From the NCBI GenBank assembly GCA_902615425.1, contig CACMPD010000003.1, positions 41,282-105,281 of the forward strand: DNA of 64,000 nucleotides. Direction: 5' to 3'. A program made the position numbers and the translations under genes. Below are positions 26,976 to 35,536 of the stretch, piece after piece. The first letter of the stretch is position 1. Each line of letters begins with the position of its first letter. The notes below the pieces were generated by a model. That model was not told the DNA's origin. It saw only the letters and a list, made by a program, of their open reading frames with translations, and ran no database searches. The stretch is from an uncultured Pelagibacteraceae bacterium. Its GTDB lineage: Bacteria; Pseudomonadota; Alphaproteobacteria; Pelagibacterales; Pelagibacteraceae.

Positions 26976-27767
26976 ATGAGGCCAAATAAAATAAAAAAGA
27001 TGATGAGAGATGGTGATCAAATAATTAATGGCTGGTTACAAATTCCTAGCTCTTTTTCAGCTGAAGTAATGTCTCATCAAGGTTGGGACTCGCTTACAAT
27101 TGATATGCAACATGGTGTTATAGATTTCCATTCTGCATTACAAATGTTACAGGCTATATCAACTACTGACGTAACTCCACTTGCAAGAGTAAATTGGAAT
27201 GAGCCTGGACAAATTATGAAAATTCTAGATGCTGGATGCTATGGAATAATTTGCCCAATGGTAAGTAATAAACATGAAGCTGAAAGATTTGTTCAGGCAT
27301 GCTTATATCCTCCTAAAGGTTATAGAAGTTATGGACCTATTAGAGGTCTGATATATGGTGGAGCTGATTATGGAAATCATGCAAATAATGAGATTTTAAA
27401 ATTAGCGATGATAGAAACTAAAGAAGCTATTGATAAACTAGATGAAATTATGACTACACCAGGTTTAGATGGAATTTATATTGGACCAGCAGATTTGAGT
27501 TTAGCCTTAGGTGAAAAACCATCATTTGATAAGCCGGAAAATTCAGGAACTTATAAAGAAATTCTAAACATATTAGAACATGCAAAAAAAAATAACCTTT
27601 TTGCAGGAATTCATAATGCTACCCCTGAGTATGCACAAAAAATGTTAGATTTAAGTTTTAATTTAGTTACCATTGGATCTGATCAACGATACATGAGCGC
27701 AGGTGCAAAAGAAGCTGTTTCTAAATTGAAATCGATAAAATTAAAAGACGATACAAAAACTTATTAA
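26976..27767 (+). CDS. HpcH/HpaI-family aldolase
   Basis: 263 residues. The family motifs are complete: GWDSLTIDMQHGVIDF, LARVNWNEPGQIMKILDAGCYGIICPMV (catalytic Arg and metal-binding Glu/Asp region) and GIYIGPADLSLALG. Relatives include 2-keto-3-deoxyglucarate aldolase (GarL) and HpaI, which release pyruvate and an aldehyde. Within an inositol cluster it could cleave a 2-keto-3-deoxy acid instead of the class II aldolase IolJ. Co-directional with the aldehyde dehydrogenase and the hydroxyacid dehydrogenase. Confidence 0.9.
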   Translation: MRPNKIKKMMRDGDQIINGWLQIPSSFSAEVMSHQGWDSLTIDMQHGVIDFHSALQMLQAISTTDVTPLARVNWNEPGQIMKILDAGCYGIICPMVSNKHEAERFVQACLYPPKGYRSYGPIRGLIYGGADYGNHANNEILKLAMIETKEAIDKLDEIMTTPGLDGIYIGPADLSLALGEKPSFDKPENSGTYKEILNILEHAKKNNLFAGIHNATPEYAQKMLDLSFNLVTIGSDQRYMSAGAKEAVSKLKSIKLKDDTKTY

Positions 27768-27773
27768 ATTTAA

Positions 27774-28739
27774 GTGACAGATAAAAAAAAAATCTTAATT
27801 GTTCAGCCTATACATAAAGCAGGAATTGAACTTTTGGAAAATAATTCAAATTATGATGTTGAGTTAATTGAAAATATTGATGATAAAGTTATTAAATCAA
27901 AAATTGCAGAATGTGACGGTTTGACAATAAGAACGGCAAAATTATCAAGTGAATTGATCAATGCTTCAAAAAAACTTAAAATTATTTCTCGTCATGGTGT
28001 GGGTTATGACAATATTGATCTGAAATCATCTAGAGAAAAAAATATCACTATAGCAATAACAGCGACTGCTAATGCCGTGGCTGTGGCAGAACATGTAATT
28101 TTTATGTTATTAAACATATCTAAAAGAAAAGATATGTACGACAAGACAGTCAGGGAAGGAAATTTTACAAATCGAAATAAGCTTCCAAAAACAATTGAAT
28201 TGTGGAAAAAAAATATTTTAATCGCTGGGTTTGGACGAATTGGTCAGTCTTTAATTAAGAGATGTAAAGGATTTGAAATGAATGTTTTTGTATATGATCC
28301 ATTTATTTCCAAAAACAAAATAGAGGAATTCGGTGGAATAAAAGTTGAGGACTTAAAAGAAACAGTGAAATCTATGGATGCTATCTCTCTTCATATGCCT
28401 CTTAATGAAAAAACTAAAAATATAATAAATCTTGATCTTATTAAAACTATGAAAAAAAATTGTATAATCATAAATGCAGCTAGAGGTGGTATAATTAATG
28501 AGCAGGATTTAAATAAAGCACTAAATGAAAATTTAATATTTGGTGCAGGGTTAGATGTTTTTGAAACAGAACCACCTAAAAAAGATAATCCTTTGCTAAA
28601 AAATGAAAAAGTTTTTTTAAGTCCTCATACAGCTACATTCAGTGAAGAGTGTATGATAAGAATGGGAAAGGAAACAATTCAAAATATAATTGATTTTTTT
28701 GAAAAAAAATTAGACAAATCAAAAATTATTAAATTTTAA
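27774..28739 (+). CDS. D-2-hydroxyacid dehydrogenase (phosphoglycerate-dehydrogenase-like)
   Basis: 321 residues from a GTG start six bases after the aldolase stop. NAVAVAEHVIFMLL, the NAD-binding LIAGFGRIGQSL, NAARGGIINEQDL (catalytic Arg) and LSPHTATFSEEC (catalytic His) are intact. It lacks the ACT and regulatory domains of long SerA. It probably reduces or oxidises a two- to four-carbon 2-hydroxy acid made by the aldolase step. Role inferred from position. Confidence 0.88.
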   Translation: MTDKKKILIVQPIHKAGIELLENNSNYDVELIENIDDKVIKSKIAECDGLTIRTAKLSSELINASKKLKIISRHGVGYDNIDLKSSREKNITIAITATANAVAVAEHVIFMLLNISKRKDMYDKTVREGNFTNRNKLPKTIELWKKNILIAGFGRIGQSLIKRCKGFEMNVFVYDPFISKNKIEEFGGIKVEDLKETVKSMDAISLHMPLNEKTKNIINLDLIKTMKKNCIIINAARGGIINEQDLNKALNENLIFGAGLDVFETEPPKKDNPLLKNEKVFLSPHTATFSEECMIRMGKETIQNIIDFFEKKLDKSKIIKF

Positions 28740-28741
28740 TT

Positions 28742-29242
28742 ATGCGTATAAACTTAAAAAATTTTGGACTATTAGAAACATTAGTGTTGTTATCGTTGGT
28801 ATATGTGGTTGGTATGTTGATTTGGACTGCAAGTACAAGACCCGCAGTTGAAGCAAAAGCTAACTTAGTTAAAGAAAATCATAATAAAGTAGTCGATTTT
28901 ATAAATGGAGAAATAAATAATTGCGGGAATAATGATGAAAATAAATTGACTGTTTGGGGTGATCCCTGCAATGGCGAATGGTCTTCATCTAAAGTTGTGA
29001 ATTATATTAACAAAAATCTTAATATAAAGAATCCTTTTTCAGAGGATACTAAAGTAAAAACTGATCCTGATCCTAGAATTAAAGCAGAAGGTAAAGCGGG
29101 GCAATCAGTTGAGATGGGTGTTATATTTGTGATGTCATCAAATTTTTTACCTGATCCTGGATCTGAATGGGTTGTAGGTACATGTTTTAAATCTCCATGT
29201 GTTGCTGCTGGAAATAATGAACTAACTTCACTCTATAGATAA
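28742..29242 (+). CDS. Single-pass anchored protein with pilin-like N-terminus
   Basis: 166 residues. The start MRINLKNFGLLETLVLLSLVYVVGMLIW is a short basic leader, a glycine, an acidic residue and a hydrophobic helix, and continues AVEAKANLVKENHNKVVDFI, recalling the extended helix of type IV pilins; the Glu is at +3 after Gly rather than +5. Four cysteines (NCGNN, DPCNG, GTCFK, SPCVA) lie in the soluble part and could form two disulfides. Two bases after the dehydrogenase gene. No family is assigned. Confidence 0.55.
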   Translation: MRINLKNFGLLETLVLLSLVYVVGMLIWTASTRPAVEAKANLVKENHNKVVDFINGEINNCGNNDENKLTVWGDPCNGEWSSSKVVNYINKNLNIKNPFSEDTKVKTDPDPRIKAEGKAGQSVEMGVIFVMSSNFLPDPGSEWVVGTCFKSPCVAAGNNELTSLYR

Positions 29243-30145
29243 TCAATTTTTATAAATTTCAATTTCAGATTTTTTTAATGTCTCTGTAAGATAATTATAA
29301 CCAATTTTTGCATACTCTAGCGGATTTGCTTTTGCTGGATCTTGCTCTGCCTCAACCACTAACCATCCTGAATAATTATTATTTTTTAATACATTAAATA
29401 AAGGTTGATAATCAATACAACCATCTCCTGGTACTGTAAACGCACCCTCTAAGAAAGCACCTCTAAAACTTAAGTCCTCTTTTAAAGATTTTTCAAGAAC
29501 TTTTTTTCTTATATCTTTACAATGGACGTGCAAAATTCTCTCATGATAATTTTGTAATATGGATTTTGAGTCACCTTTTGCAAATAACATGTGTCCAGTA
29601 TCTAATGTTAATTTTACACTGTCATGAGTATTTTCTATAAGTCTTTCAGTATCTTTTTGAGTTTCAATTACTGTTCCCATATGATGATGATATGCCAAAG
29701 GCATCCCTTCATCCTCTAAATATTTTCCTAGTTCAGAAATTTTTTCACAAAACTTCTGCCATTCGTCCCTTTCCATTTGAGGCCGAGTTGATAATTTTCT
29801 ATTAGGATCTCCTTGTATAGAGCCAGAAACTTCTGCGAAAACTATACAAGGTGCATCACAATCTTTAAATAAATCTAGTTGTTCTTGAATGGATTTTTTT
29901 TCTTCCTCAACAGAATTTTTTCTTAGATTAGCGCCATACCATCCTGAGCAAAGTTTAAGATTAAATTGATCTAATTTTGGAATTAATTCCGAAGATTTCT
30001 TTGGAAATTTTCCACCAGATTCTATGCCTATATAGCCTGCCTCATTAGCTTCCTTTAAACATTGTTCTAATGTAGTTTCGCCACCTAACTCAGGCATGTC
30101 ATCATTACTCCATGCAATGGGTGCAACTCCTAATTTTACTGACAT
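29243..30145 (-). CDS. iolE: Myo-inosose-2 dehydratase
   Basis: 300 residues, TIM-barrel of the xylose-isomerase-like family. The start VKLGVAPIAWSNDDMPELGG (the IAWSNDD-x-P-x-L-G-G signature), then CSGWYGANLR, AYHHHMGTVIE, TLDTGHMLFAKGD and LHCKDIR-type residues (HVHCKDIR), supports IolE specifically. It dehydrates 2-keto-myo-inositol to the diketo cyclohexane substrate of IolD. It is divergent from the IolG-like gene with a 44-base gap that must hold both promoters. Confidence 0.93.
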   Translation of the reverse strand: MSVKLGVAPIAWSNDDMPELGGETTLEQCLKEANEAGYIGIESGGKFPKKSSELIPKLDQFNLKLCSGWYGANLRKNSVEEEKKSIQEQLDLFKDCDAPCIVFAEVSGSIQGDPNRKLSTRPQMERDEWQKFCEKISELGKYLEDEGMPLAYHHHMGTVIETQKDTERLIENTHDSVKLTLDTGHMLFAKGDSKSILQNYHERILHVHCKDIRKKVLEKSLKEDLSFRGAFLEGAFTVPGDGCIDYQPLFNVLKNNNYSGWLVVEAEQDPAKANPLEYAKIGYNYLTETLKKSEIEIYKN

Positions 30146-30189
30146 AAGAAATTTTTTTAGTTAAGTTATTATTTTAATACAAATTTTAA

Positions 30190-31191
30190 ATGATTGATAT
30201 AGCTTTATTTGGACTTGGTAGAATTGGTATTATGCATGGAAAAAATTTAATGCGTAGTAAAGATTTTAATCTTAAATATATTTATGACATTGAACAAAAA
30301 TTATCTAAAAAATATTCAAAAACATTAAAAACAAAAGCTATAAACAATCCATCTGTAGCTTATAAAGATAAAGATATAAAAGCTATTTTTATTGCCTCAA
30401 CAACATCGACACATATTAGATTTGTTTTAGATGGTGTTAAAAATAAAAAAATTATCTTTTGTGAAAAACCACTGGATTTAAGTATTAAAAGAATTGAAAC
30501 CTGCAAAAAAAAAATTAATAGATTAAATCCAAAAATACAATTAGGTTTTAATAGACGATATGATCCAACACACAATAGTTTAAGAAAACAATTACTTAGT
30601 GGAAAAATAGGTAAATTAGAAAAAATTATTATCACTAGTCGTGATCCTGCCCCGCCAACTATAAAATATCTTAAAGAATCTGGTGGTATTTTTAGAGATA
30701 TGATGATCCATGATTTTGACCTTGTTAGATTCTACCTTGGTAATGATGAGCCTGCAAAAATAATATCCTCTGGTAGCAACATATCAGACAAAAGATTTGA
30801 TAGAATAAAAGATTTTGAATTAGCATCTACCATAATTAGATCTAAAGCTGGTGTTCAGTGCATAATAACTAATTCCAGACATTGTAGTTTCGGTTATGAT
30901 CAAAGAATAGAATTATTTGGATCAAAAGGTATGTTAATTTCGGAAAATAAAAGACAAAACGAGACATCTTTATATTCTGCACAATCAACTTCAAACAAAT
31001 CTCCACTGCTTAATTTTTTTATTGAGAGGTATAAAGATGCTTATAAAAGTCAACTAAAGGATTTTGCAAAATTTATAAGAAAGAAAATTCGACCTCTTGC
31101 AGGATTTGAAGAGGGAAGAAAAGCTCTGATAATTGCGAATGCAGCTCAAAAATCTTTACGATCAAAAAAGTTTGAAAAACTTAATCTTTAA
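30190..31191 (+). CDS. iolG: Inositol 2-dehydrogenase
   Basis: 333 residues of the Gfo/Idh/MocA family: ALFGLGRIGIMHGKNL (NAD fold), FCEKPLDLS (E-K-P), LGFNRRYDPTHNSL and GGIFRDMMIHDFDLVRFYLG (catalytic Asp/His). The FNRRYDP and IHDFD segments are typical of IolG. It oxidises myo-inositol to 2-keto-myo-inositol, feeding IolE (divergent neighbour) and IolD. Confidence 0.9.
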   Translation: MIDIALFGLGRIGIMHGKNLMRSKDFNLKYIYDIEQKLSKKYSKTLKTKAINNPSVAYKDKDIKAIFIASTTSTHIRFVLDGVKNKKIIFCEKPLDLSIKRIETCKKKINRLNPKIQLGFNRRYDPTHNSLRKQLLSGKIGKLEKIIITSRDPAPPTIKYLKESGGIFRDMMIHDFDLVRFYLGNDEPAKIISSGSNISDKRFDRIKDFELASTIIRSKAGVQCIITNSRHCSFGYDQRIELFGSKGMLISENKRQNETSLYSAQSTSNKSPLLNFFIERYKDAYKSQLKDFAKFIRKKIRPLAGFEEGRKALIIANAAQKSLRSKKFEKLNL

Positions 31192-31292
31192 TTGAATCAA
31201 CCTTAAGTAGAATACAACCTGTATACTTTACAACTAAATAATATTTTGATTAGATTTTATTTTTAAAAGTTAACTTTAATTAGAGGAAAATA

Positions 31293-32216
31293 ATGAAAAC
31301 AATAAAAAACTTTATATTAGCTTTAGCTGCATGGGCAATGATGTCTGTATCTGCTTTAGCTGTAGATATAATTGTTGTTTCTCATGGTCAAGCAAACGAT
31401 CCTTTCTGGTCAGTTGCTAAAAATGGAGTTGATGCTGGATGTAAAGACATGGGAGTGTCTTGCAAATACACAGCACCAGCTACTTTTGACATGGTAGAAA
31501 TGGCAAAATTAATTGATAATGCTGTATCACAAAAACCGAAAGGTATTGTGATCACATTACCAGATGCTGCTGCTTTAGGAAAATCAGTTAAAGCTGCGAT
31601 TGCTGCTGGTATTCCTGTAATATCAATGAACTCTGGATCTGATGATTATGCATCTTTAGGAATTAGTGCGCACGTTGGACAAACTGAGTTTGAAGCAGGT
31701 GTAGGTGGTGGACAAAAAATGAAAGCCGCTGGTGGAAAAAAAGCATTATGTGTTAACCATGAGGTAGGAAATGTTGCACTTGATAGAAGATGTGCTGGTT
31801 TCAAAAAAGGCTTTGGTGGATCTGTTGATATTTTAGGTACTTCAAATGACCCGACAGAAATTCAAAAAGCTGTTGCTGCAAAATTAGGTGGTGGCTATGA
31901 CACTATTCTAACTTTAGGTGCTGGATTGTCTGGTGAAGCAGCTTTGAAAGCACTTGAGTCAGCTGGAAAAGTTGGTTCTGTAAGATTAGGAACATTTGAT
32001 ATGTCTCCAAATATGTTAAAAGCTGCTGCAGCAGGAAAAGTAGAGTTTTTAATTGACCAACAGCAATATCTACAAGGATATTTACCAATAGCTATCTTTG
32101 GACAATATATGAGATGGGGAACAATGCCAGCAGGTGTAGTAATGACTGGACCTGGGTTTGTTACTCCTGACAATGCGTCTAAAGTAATCAAATGGGCAGC
32201 TCAAGGTTATAGATAA
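31293..32216 (+). CDS. Periplasmic sugar-binding protein of ABC importer
   Basis: 307 residues with a signal peptide (MKTIKNFILALAAWAMMSVSALAVD). Type I periplasmic binding fold of the ribose/inositol group: VVSHGQANDPFWSVAKNGVDAG, AALGKSVKAAIAAGIPVISMNSG, GQTEFEAGVGGGQKM. Ribosome site AGAGGAAA is eight bases upstream, and a TATACT that could be a -10 box lies at 31222. It starts the transporter operon next to iolG, so inositol is the likely ligand. A terminator follows it. Confidence 0.92.
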   Translation: MKTIKNFILALAAWAMMSVSALAVDIIVVSHGQANDPFWSVAKNGVDAGCKDMGVSCKYTAPATFDMVEMAKLIDNAVSQKPKGIVITLPDAAALGKSVKAAIAAGIPVISMNSGSDDYASLGISAHVGQTEFEAGVGGGQKMKAAGGKKALCVNHEVGNVALDRRCAGFKKGFGGSVDILGTSNDPTEIQKAVAAKLGGGYDTILTLGAGLSGEAALKALESAGKVGSVRLGTFDMSPNMLKAAAAGKVEFLIDQQQYLQGYLPIAIFGQYMRWGTMPAGVVMTGPGFVTPDNASKVIKWAAQGYR

Positions 32217-32227
32217 AAATATGAATT

Positions 32228-32262
32228 AAAGGCCTGACTAATGTAAGTCAGGCCTTTTTTTT
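32228..32262 (+). terminator. Intra-operon terminator/attenuating hairpin
   Basis: A perfect 12-bp stem AAAGGCCTGACT/AGTCAGGCCTTT with a six-base loop, running into eight T residues. It lies between the binding-protein gene and the permease gene, so partial termination would make the binding protein more abundant than the membrane parts, as in other ABC importers. Confidence 0.9.
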
Positions 32263-32288
32263 AATCATCTTTAAATTATAATTTTTAT

Positions 32289-33416
32289 ATGTCTGTAAAA
32301 TCAGAGAGTATTAAATCTAAAAAAGATAGTGGACAAGATGAAAGACTTAAAAAAATTTCACCTCTTAGAGTTTTATTAAACAGACCAGAGCTTGGTGCTT
32401 TGGGTGGGTCAATTTTAGTTTTTATTTTTTTTGGAATAGTTGCTGGCGACACTGGAATGTTTAGTGCTTATGGGACATTAAATTTTTTAGATGTTTCAGC
32501 TAATTTGGGAATTATTGCTATTGCTGCTGCAATGTTAATGATCGGTGGAGAGTTTGATTTATCAATTGGTTCAATGATTGGTTTTGCAGGAATCTGTATC
32601 GCTATACCTGCAATTTATTGGGGCTGGCCTTTATGGACGAGTATTATTTTTGCTTTTGCTATGGCAGTACTAATTGGTTATTTCAATGGTATAATGGTAG
32701 TAAAAACTGGTCTTCCATCCTTCATAGTAACTCTGGCAATGTTGTTCATTTTAAGAGGGGCAACTTTGGCTATTACGAGATTAATTACAGGAAGAACTCA
32801 AGTACCAGGATTAAGAGTTTTAATAGAGGATGATCCAATCGCTTGGTTATTTGCAACAGATACTTTTCAATGGTTATTCACATGGCTAGGATCGATGAAA
32901 TTAATTGCACTGAGAACTGACGGCACACCATTAGCTACAGGTATTCCACCATCAGTAATATGGTTTATTGCTCTTACATTATTTGCGACTTGGATACTTA
33001 TGAAAACTAGATATGGAAATTGGATATTTGCATCAGGTGGAGATAAAGTTGGCGCTACAAATGTTGGTGTACCTGTTGGAAGAGTAAAAATAAGTCTATT
33101 TATTGGAACAGCTGTAGCATCGACAATATTTGCTTGTATTCAAGTTTTAGATGCAGGTTCTGCAGATACTATGAGAGGAACTTTAAAAGAATTGGAAGCA
33201 ATAGCAGCTGCCGTAGTTGGCGGTTGTCTTTTGACTGGAGGTTATGGCTCTGCCATCGGAGCAGCATTGGGCGCTATTATTTTTGGCACTGTATCAATGG
33301 GAATTTTTTATACAGATGTGGATACTGATTGGTTTAAGGTTTTTTTAGGCGCAATGATGTTAATTGCAGTAGTATTCAATAATTATATTAGAAAAAAAGT
33401 TACGGAGACTAAGTGA
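32289..33416 (+). CDS. Sugar ABC transporter permease
   Basis: 375 residues with about ten hydrophobic segments and a charged N-terminal extension. The segments [52 protein letters not shown] and [32 protein letters not shown] are the RbsC/inositol-permease signatures (the last carries the coupling loop). Inner membrane. The stop overlaps the start of the ATPase gene (TGATG). Confidence 0.93.
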   Translation: MSVKSESIKSKKDSGQDERLKKISPLRVLLNRPELGALGGSILVFIFFGIVAGDTGMFSAYGTLNFLDVSANLGIIAIAAAMLMIGGEFDLSIGSMIGFAGICIAIPAIYWGWPLWTSIIFAFAMAVLIGYFNGIMVVKTGLPSFIVTLAMLFILRGATLAITRLITGRTQVPGLRVLIEDDPIAWLFATDTFQWLFTWLGSMKLIALRTDGTPLATGIPPSVIWFIALTLFATWILMKTRYGNWIFASGGDKVGATNVGVPVGRVKISLFIGTAVASTIFACIQVLDAGSADTMRGTLKELEAIAAAVVGGCLLTGGYGSAIGAALGAIIFGTVSMGIFYTDVDTDWFKVFLGAMMLIAVVFNNYIRKKVTETK

Positions 33417-34210
33417 TGTCTGAATATTTAGTTCAATTTAATAATATAAGTAAATTTTTTGGTAAAGTAATTGCTTTGAAAGATGTCACTATGAAACTAA
33501 AAAAAGGCGAAATAATGTGCTTACTTGGTGACAATGGAGCTGGAAAATCTACTTTGATAAAAACTTTAGCAGGCGTTCATAAGCCTGATGAAGGTGAAAT
33601 TATTTTTGAAGATCAAAAAATAGTTTTTGACTCACCACGAGATGCTTTGGATATTGGGATAGGTACTGTTTATCAAGATTTAGCATTAGTTTCCCTTATG
33701 AGTGTTACTAGAAATTTTTTTATGGGCAGAGAGCCACAAAAAGGTTTACCTTTTTTCAAAACTTTTGATATTGAAAAAGCAAACACTATAGCTGCAGAAA
33801 GAATGGGACAAATAGGTATTGATGTGAGAGACCCATCACAAGCCGTCGGTACGATGTCTGGAGGTGAAAGACAATGTCTCGCTATTTCTAGAGCAATTTA
33901 TTTTGGGGCAAAAGTTTTGGTATTAGATGAACCAACATCAGCATTAGGTGTACATCAAGCTTCAATGGTCCTGAAATATATTGTTAAAGCAGCATCACAA
34001 GGCTTAGCTGTAATTTTAATAACACACAACGTTCATCATGCTTATCCTGTTGGAAATAGTTTTACAGTTTTAAATCGAGGAAAAAGTATGGGAACATTTC
34101 AAAAAAAAGATATATCTAGAGAAAAACTTTTAAGCATGATGGCAGGTGGTGAGGAATTAGATAAGTTAGAAGTCGAACTTAAAGAAATGGACCGAATAGA
34201 AAATAATTAG
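33416..34210 (+). CDS. Sugar ABC transporter ATP-binding protein (single domain)
   Basis: 264 residues from ATG 33416, which overlaps the permease stop; a GTG at 33413 would add one residue. Walker [10 protein letters not shown], signature MSGGERQ, Walker [13 protein letters not shown] and the His switch ITHNVHHA are present. Unlike RbsA it has one nucleotide-binding domain, so it must work as a homodimer. Last gene of the putative inositol importer. Confidence 0.92.
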   Translation: MSEYLVQFNNISKFFGKVIALKDVTMKLKKGEIMCLLGDNGAGKSTLIKTLAGVHKPDEGEIIFEDQKIVFDSPRDALDIGIGTVYQDLALVSLMSVTRNFFMGREPQKGLPFFKTFDIEKANTIAAERMGQIGIDVRDPSQAVGTMSGGERQCLAISRAIYFGAKVLVLDEPTSALGVHQASMVLKYIVKAASQGLAVILITHNVHHAYPVGNSFTVLNRGKSMGTFQKKDISREKLLSMMAGGEELDKLEVELKEMDRIENN

Positions 34211-34278
34211 ACAAATATAACACTTCTACATACATAAATTTTGCTGTAATATTTTTTAAATAAAGAAAGGGGTAACAT

Positions 34279-34605
34279 ATGAAAGCATATATAATGGGAA
34301 ACTACACTGAAAAAGCTTTTCAAGGTTTTTTAAAAGATCCTAAAAGTGATAGAAAAGCAGTAGTTGAACAATTAACAAAAGCTATGGGTGGAACAATGCA
34401 TAGTATGGATATAGTTAGAGGTCCATATGACTTTATTGTTGTTAATGAACTTACAACATTTGAAGACTTTGCAGCAGTAAAACTTGTAGTAGAAGCATCA
34501 GGAGCAGTTAAAAATTTAACAATGTTGGAAGCTATTGATTTTAATAAAGCTACTGTTAAAGCGAGTGAAGTTGCATCAGGTGCATACAAAGCGCCAGGAC
34601 AATAA
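34279..34605 (+). CDS. GYD-domain protein
   Basis: 108 residues: YIMGNYTEKAFQGFL, MDIVRGPYDFIVVNE and a C-terminal tail, matching the small ferredoxin-like alpha/beta GYD family of unknown function. Good ribosome site (AAAGGGG) eight bases upstream. It is separated from the ABC operon by 68 bases and followed by its own hairpin, so it is likely an independent or distal cistron. Confidence 0.8.
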   Translation: MKAYIMGNYTEKAFQGFLKDPKSDRKAVVEQLTKAMGGTMHSMDIVRGPYDFIVVNELTTFEDFAAVKLVVEASGAVKNLTMLEAIDFNKATVKASEVASGAYKAPGQ

Positions 34606-34613
34606 ATAGATTA

Positions 34614-34641
34614 TTACTTCCAGTACGCGGGCTGGAAGTAA
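34614..34641 (+). terminator. Hairpin after the GYD gene
   Basis: A perfect 10-bp stem TTACTTCCAG/CTGGAAGTAA with an eight-base GC-rich loop, eight bases after the GYD stop. It is followed by AATTTATT rather than a long T-run and could serve both this gene and the convergent thioesterase. Confidence 0.7.
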
Positions 34642-34647
34642 ATTTAT

Positions 34648-35118
34648 TTACTTTTTCAATTTAGAGGAAAACTTAAGGTTAGTATTATCAAACTTTTCTA
34701 TATTATTTTTAATATAATTATCCATAATTTCTAATTTATCTCCCTCGAATTCTGAGACTTTTCGATTATTTAAATCAACATATAATGCAAGGACTTCAAT
34801 CGTAGATGCTAAATATTGCTTTTGCTTATGGATCATTTCCATCTTGTATTGCAACCTTTTTTTATCGTGATCAAAAAAAACTAAATTTACATCTACCTCA
34901 TCATTCATCTTTAGTTCTTGATTATATGTAATATGAGACTCAACAATCATCGTACTTTTTCCGGTAGTCCTTGCTGAATACTCACCCATTTTAAAGGTGT
35001 CATTTAATATATCAGCCCCATATTTATCAAAGATCAAAAGATAATAAGAAACATTCATATGATTGTTATAATCAATCCAATCCTTCACAATTTTTTGTGA
35101 ACTTAAAAAAATCGGCAT
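34648..35118 (-). CDS. Acyl-CoA thioesterase (hot-dog fold)
   Basis: 156 residues of the 4HBT/FcbC-like group: VKDWIDYNNHMNVSYYLLIFDKYGAD has the D-x-x-N-H-(M/V)-N-x-x-x-Y signature with the catalytic Asp, and the middle strand region MIVESHITYNQELKMND is typical. It hydrolyses a small acyl-CoA; substrate unknown. It lies 12 bases after the DUF779 gene, in the same direction, and may be in one operon with it and the aldehyde dehydrogenase. Confidence 0.85.
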   Translation of the reverse strand: MPIFLSSQKIVKDWIDYNNHMNVSYYLLIFDKYGADILNDTFKMGEYSARTTGKSTMIVESHITYNQELKMNDEVDVNLVFFDHDKKRLQYKMEMIHKQKQYLASTIEVLALYVDLNNRKVSEFEGDKLEIMDNYIKNNIEKFDNTNLKFSSKLKK

Positions 35119-35130
35119 TGTTAAATAAAT

Positions 35131-35484
35131 TTAATGATTTGGATTATCGTTATCCACTACGAGGCATATTTCAGATTTAGTTAAAAATCTTCTTCCAGTT
35201 CCATTATCTAATGAAAACATTCCACCAATTCCTTTTACAGCATCTATCGTAAGATCAGTATGTTTCCATTTTTCATATTGATCACCATTCATATAAAATG
35301 GAACTCCACCTATTTCCCCAAGTTTAATATCGTTATCTCCCAATGGAAATTCACCTTCTTGGAAACACATAGGTGCACTCCCATCACAACATCCACCTGA
35401 TTGATGAAACATTAACTTTTCACCATATTTTTCTTTAAGTTCAGATAATAAACTAAGCGCCGAATTTGTTGCAGATACTTTCAT
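35131..35484 (-). CDS. DUF779 protein
   Basis: 117 residues from ATG 35484. A longer start at 35502 is inside the hairpin at 35494-35522 and has no ribosome site, while the chosen start has AGAGAAA seven bases upstream. The segment MFHQSGGCCDGSAPMCF is the Cys-rich signature of DUF779, a small family regularly found beside aldehyde dehydrogenases of the AldA/ExaC type, as here. Function unknown; a metal site in the Cys cluster is possible. Confidence 0.88.
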   Translation of the reverse strand: MKVSATNSALSLLSELKEKYGEKLMFHQSGGCCDGSAPMCFQEGEFPLGDNDIKLGEIGGVPFYMNGDQYEKWKHTDLTIDAVKGIGGMFSLDNGTGRRFLTKSEICLVVDNDNPNH

Positions 35485-35493
35485 ATTTTTTCT

Positions 35494-35522
35494 CTGGCCC
35501 ATGATATCGAATCATGGACCAG
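35494..35522 (-). terminator. Intergenic hairpin between aldehyde dehydrogenase and DUF779
   Basis: A 12-bp stem (CTGGTCCATGAT/ATCATGGGCCAG on the minus strand, one G-U) with a five-base loop, 15 bases after the aldehyde dehydrogenase stop. No U-tract follows, so it could stabilise the upstream mRNA or separate expression of the two cistrons rather than simply terminate. Confidence 0.55.
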
Positions 35523-35536
35523 TATATATTATTTGA

